A stretch of DNA of 41,850 bases from Phycisphaeraceae bacterium (lineage in GTDB: Bacteria > Planctomycetota > Phycisphaerae > Phycisphaerales > Phycisphaeraceae), in assembly GCA_028277745.1 (NCBI GenBank), contig JANQFR010000028.1, positions 1 through 41,850 of the forward strand, given 5' to 3'. Under the pieces are notes generated by a model. The model had not been told where the DNA came from. It saw only the letters and a program-made list of their open reading frames with translations, and did no database searches. The number at the start of each line of letters is the position of its first letter. Position 1 is the stretch's first letter. Below, in pieces: positions 41,701 to 41,850 of the stretch. The position numbers and the translations under genes were made by a program.

Positions 41701-41850
41701 CGCCGAGGTCGGCGACTGGGACACCTCCACGTCCGCCCTGCTCGGCGCCATCGACCCCACCCTCCTGCCCAACGGCGCCTTCACCCTCGTCCTCCGCGCC
41801 GTCGACCACGCCGGCAACGTCTCCACCGACACGCTCGACCTCGCCATCGA
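32765..41850 (+). CDS. giant mosaic surface protein (3' end outside window)
   Basis: The frame stays open from 32765 to the window end, at least 3,028 codons; GAGGAAGGA stands eight bases before the ATG. The N-terminus has LEPRVLLSG (residue 60), found at the start of giant exported planctomycete proteins. Then in order: SdrD B-like domain (about 71-170), PKD-like domains (170-320), a jelly-roll region (342-470), PKD-like (505-580), CBM-like (590-740), a fibro-slime/PA14-like domain (773-990), cadherin/He_PIG Ig-like repeats from about 1284, a second SdrD B-like domain (about 2018-2147) and seven or more further Ig-like repeats. Two other domains are inserted at about 1396-1610 and 1708-1940. 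Most likely a cell-surface adhesin or matrix protein; no enzymatic motif is certain. Confidence 0.88.
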   Translation, partial: MPRWIECLVRWDRLNRLREAGRDWARYAYRGAAGLGGRVSGVLPGTGASLPGAGSPVEQLEPRVLLSGSADGRVFADVDRDGVFSTGDAGLAGWTVFLDADADGVLDAGEANTATDSAGLYSFSGLADGDHDVVVSEPAGWDATAPVGGTQTVTVTGGSTVSGVDFAYEPVVTATGATTVNEGGVYTLDLSAPGLESGVTWLIDWGDGMSGNATGNVTQATHTYDDGDAVYTVRALAVSTLGTFTAGEVGSGYEARFAATAAAADPLQVGFDASDSTHAGGTVTSWQWDFGDGVTGSGQTASHTYAQAGTYLVTLTLTDNASQTRSLTRAVEVRATEDVDTPVGLSVTADDSYKLYINGVMVGDADDWDTLEYYAAHLKPGENVIAIEATNTASAAGLLAEVRYGGQRIGTDASWKVSDTLQTGWEQANFDDTAWAAATEQYDFGGGPWKFKPADMPVDTPAKWVWTATTSSNQTIYARRTITLDPPAASPSASRVVWVRDQPPVVTISGPASVTAGTAYTLNLAAVDAGTDTIAYWQIDWGDGTVERVDGAATQATHDYPAYGESYQIRAYAFNEDASAPPVLEANGRVHLDAANFNRTASGAGPAHATDWALVADATAGSGYVVQAPASPPDLGDALVGPRLDYDIDFQTAGTYYVFVRMSGNSSQVHVGLDGAVATFGDDDLANVASGWEWVNQRDSASWAQRVTVNVAAPGVHTLNLWAASPGAAVDRILLTTDPDFTPIRLGPDLSPLDVGADPALPDHGFASNVRNVQVVGPDYFTVDVTVRDLRSDHPDANNAYSDTGVVTGLVASQLDANRKPVFAGAPGGSITSAASFQQWYHDAPGVNKPLTHRLAFVESATSPGVFEFDTDRFFPIDNAGYGAGADGAVDFDGVRRNFFFTVELRTSFVYEAGQQYDFRADDDMWVFVDGTLALDLGGMHPAQTGTLDLDALVTQGVLNLTPGQTYDLDVFYSERHPKGSELAIQLPAPPAPDNVTLTEADRFRTEHRYALSVPAGSKALSIDLQSLTFDTADGDAINDAFELALLDANGQPVLPTIGQGRDAFFNLTEGEVALLADGVTYDGSTITLDLSALTAGASVTLVARLINNDADTTTTAVLGDAVTFVDVPTAGSTPLPGAAEAPAPPLTVDFDQLDDVTTGFDVDYSATTFDEDTNTLRTVVTLTRQAAEPVRGPLLVGVANLRVRGHEPQDAPVLLNGPDGVTPDGVPYYDLSRFAFTDADRVIEAGDAVGGLELAFHNPGRVQFDYDLVILGHLNDAPSFTTTAPPEVAKGNTYVYRFDAADPEGDALTYEVLGKPAGMALDPADPTGRTLTWDTAADAAAVDGVYTVTLRVTDAYGASDTQTFDLRVLENAPNRPPLFTSDPVVDAYVTTAQTPGVVVAANDEWTLSDTAFNRPGADTRQFAVNLAHYFTGGRAGEFLAYSDNIGLTGSQLAQVMADEGHMWTVSTSVSFTAESLAAYDGVFLVGYPADNQVLIEYVNAGGNVYLAGGSGGTGSFGGGPQAESAAWSSFLSEFGLQFRDNTWDGVFTRDVSFSVDHPLFHDVNALYQSNGQSILDLDPSDQLTALTVPSPTGNPDYAMIAVVDPRQASSMVAGYEYDADALDPDGDALVYTLDDAPDGMRIDRTTGVILWSPAADDIGEHAVVVRVEDGNGGVALQPYTVRVHADPANHDPVIVTEPVVTYVIPPLDEMEGGSVIITGHDPDHHAHKGQNFAGARQLLNSFVSYVMDATWNPFVDAGADKFLFVDSQTANNTGVDSMIDAGYTLGVDFEHHDFSTLDTELDKLGSNFGAIVIASDYGGTLTQAELDVLIDRSSDIEAFIDAGGGLFVMAESNHTGRLPDGNKYGFLPFGDISHPQDLNGSGFTVTDFGLTLGLNNGNLQTNYAHAYFDDFLGFVPVDINAAGHSLTLAGRGELSPRGLVMRGDYLYDVDAIDPDGDVLTYSLADNAPTGMTIDPATGLIQWELRRDELGSHQVTVIVTDGRGGVDTQTFTINVVEAGTGEIRGTKWNDINLDGVQDAGEPGVSGVTIYLDDNNNGRLNWYDLDSDGAWDPGEGERWTLTLEDDPATTDVDEAGTYVLSGLPEGDYVVREVVPEDWVQTYPGSGAQQVTVGSTAVTGVDFGNTPDPTPLNTAPAFDSSPVLTAPAGERYDYDASARDADGDALTYTLAYGPEGMVVDGQTGRVIWEPTLRDLGPHTVVLRVDDGRSGTDLQAFLLEVVDPNTAPQITSAPPRVWALDGTTTYTVTATDPDAGDTLSYRIIDPIGDMMLDESGAQPVVRWTPEATGDYTFTIEVRDGRFGIARQEVTVQVTDTSLPNTPPVILSGAPRSVTMVDRPFAYVIDAFDANGDPLTYSLVGAPTGMSIDVATGVIEWTPTSDQVDPATPHTFQFRVDDGVNPPVDSPVYSVTVVSRFTNSPADLVSGLFPDATVGQMLRFQFQGTDADNDPLRWYLDKAPEGMTIDAATGEVTWVPTANQIGSHRFYINVVDVHGYGEGGRVRTTVRGVNLPPRLLESPPTFVNGGDTYDYQLQITDPDTPPLGLEVTLASPALTGIYAGLSVTDGGRITWATQDDPAYFGTHTLTVRISDGYNVTEQPIVIQVLDPSAAAPTFSSLPAVITVEPGVAWETTLTVTDDDTPLDTLTFSTTGPLQVDTSGLTAATGSGTVRLYWDAPTVVGGPDHAVSVTVRDGSSGVTRPFTLRVQANTAPTIDLPDQTLQVGEGDDLAFAVSGYAGDDGPLTFALSDGGAGPVTDGLAFLDEHQRIIWDNMAADANPYVLTVTVTDAHGLTASDTLTIHVNADTTAPSVVVTPAVDSALVGETVLLRVDAWDDQGIAALSVAVTTPSGGTLNLAVADDGTARFVASETGTYSAVATATDAAGNAATSAAAAVSITVDPPFSGNEPRVSLVDPTSGGAPGSNPIGAPTDIYGIVDDPDDNLASYTLELHDDRGGDPIVLATGSAEVGDWDTSTSALLGAIDPTLLPNGAFTLVLRAVDHAGNVSTDTLDLAI
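41553..41574. repeat. 22-bp perfect palindrome inside the giant gene
   Basis: The arm cttccgggggc and its exact reverse complement lie in the coding frame, where they give SGGAPGS. The form resembles the intergenic gene-end palindromes of this genome, and near-copies of one arm (cttccggggacggg, cttccgggggcggg) occur at about 32890-32930 near the start of the same gene. Confidence 0.55.

Noticed and set aside
1..41850. CRISPR arrays, insertion sequences with transposase, or prophage genes
   Set aside because: No regularly spaced direct repeats, no transposase or integrase motifs, and no phage structural genes are seen in any frame.

Overview
The window looks like a piece of a planctomycete chromosome, most likely of the Phycisphaerae type. 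This is an inference from several features: very high G+C, two PEP-CTERM surface proteins, a [13 protein letters not shown] prepilin-type protein, a giant surface protein whose N-terminus carries the LEPRVLLS motif, an AraC-type XylR-like regulator beside glycoside hydrolases, and many small perfect palindromes between genes. No 16S rRNA gene is present, so the lineage is not proven.

Region 1 (1-4445) is housekeeping: the 3' end of NAD kinase, a small lipoprotein, a minus-strand group coaD / metallo-beta-lactamase-fold protein / aroK, a zinc-ribbon membrane peptide and a RIO-type kinase behind a short leader ORF. Region 2 (4449-9251) has a secreted GH16 glycoside hydrolase with a clear promoter/operator, a UroD-family protein, a gene-poor stretch and an A+T-rich methyltransferase that looks acquired. 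Region 3 (9252-11718) has a C39-like lipoprotein and the thyA-folA pair. Region 4 (11841-18856) is a carbohydrate cluster: XylR-like regulator, prepilin-type protein, PEP-CTERM protein, a secreted TIM-barrel hydrolase and a GH130 phosphorylase.

Region 5 (18916-25623) is the most interesting. A sigma70-like promoter leads into a structured leader and an operon coding for a 74-residue beta-grasp-like (ubiquitin-like) protein ending in Gly, a Ro60-type TROVE/vWA protein, an AAA+ ATPase, an unknown protein with an Arg-rich tail, a JAMM metalloprotease and a short ThiF/E1-like enzyme. Three small RNAs lie around the first two genes. They share the two strands of one stem, as Ro-binding Y RNAs do, and two of them carry tRNA-like modules. 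One is in normal tRNA order. The other is circularly permuted (T arm, acceptor stem, D arm) and ends in a T-tract terminator just before the Ro gene. My reading is a Y-RNA/Ro particle coupled to a ubiquitin-like conjugation and deconjugation set and an ATPase. The usual RtcB/RtcA partners of bacterial Ro are not in view.

Region 6 (25653-31908) has a PEP-CTERM protein, an IclR-type regulator, a TetR regulator with an alpha/beta hydrolase and a SnoaL-like fragment, a prepilin pseudogene, tRNA-Val and a BchE-like B12/radical-SAM enzyme. Region 7 (31909-41850) is a long non-coding leader and one open frame of more than 3,000 codons, cut by the window end, coding for a mosaic surface protein with two foreign-looking domains inserted in its Ig-like repeats.
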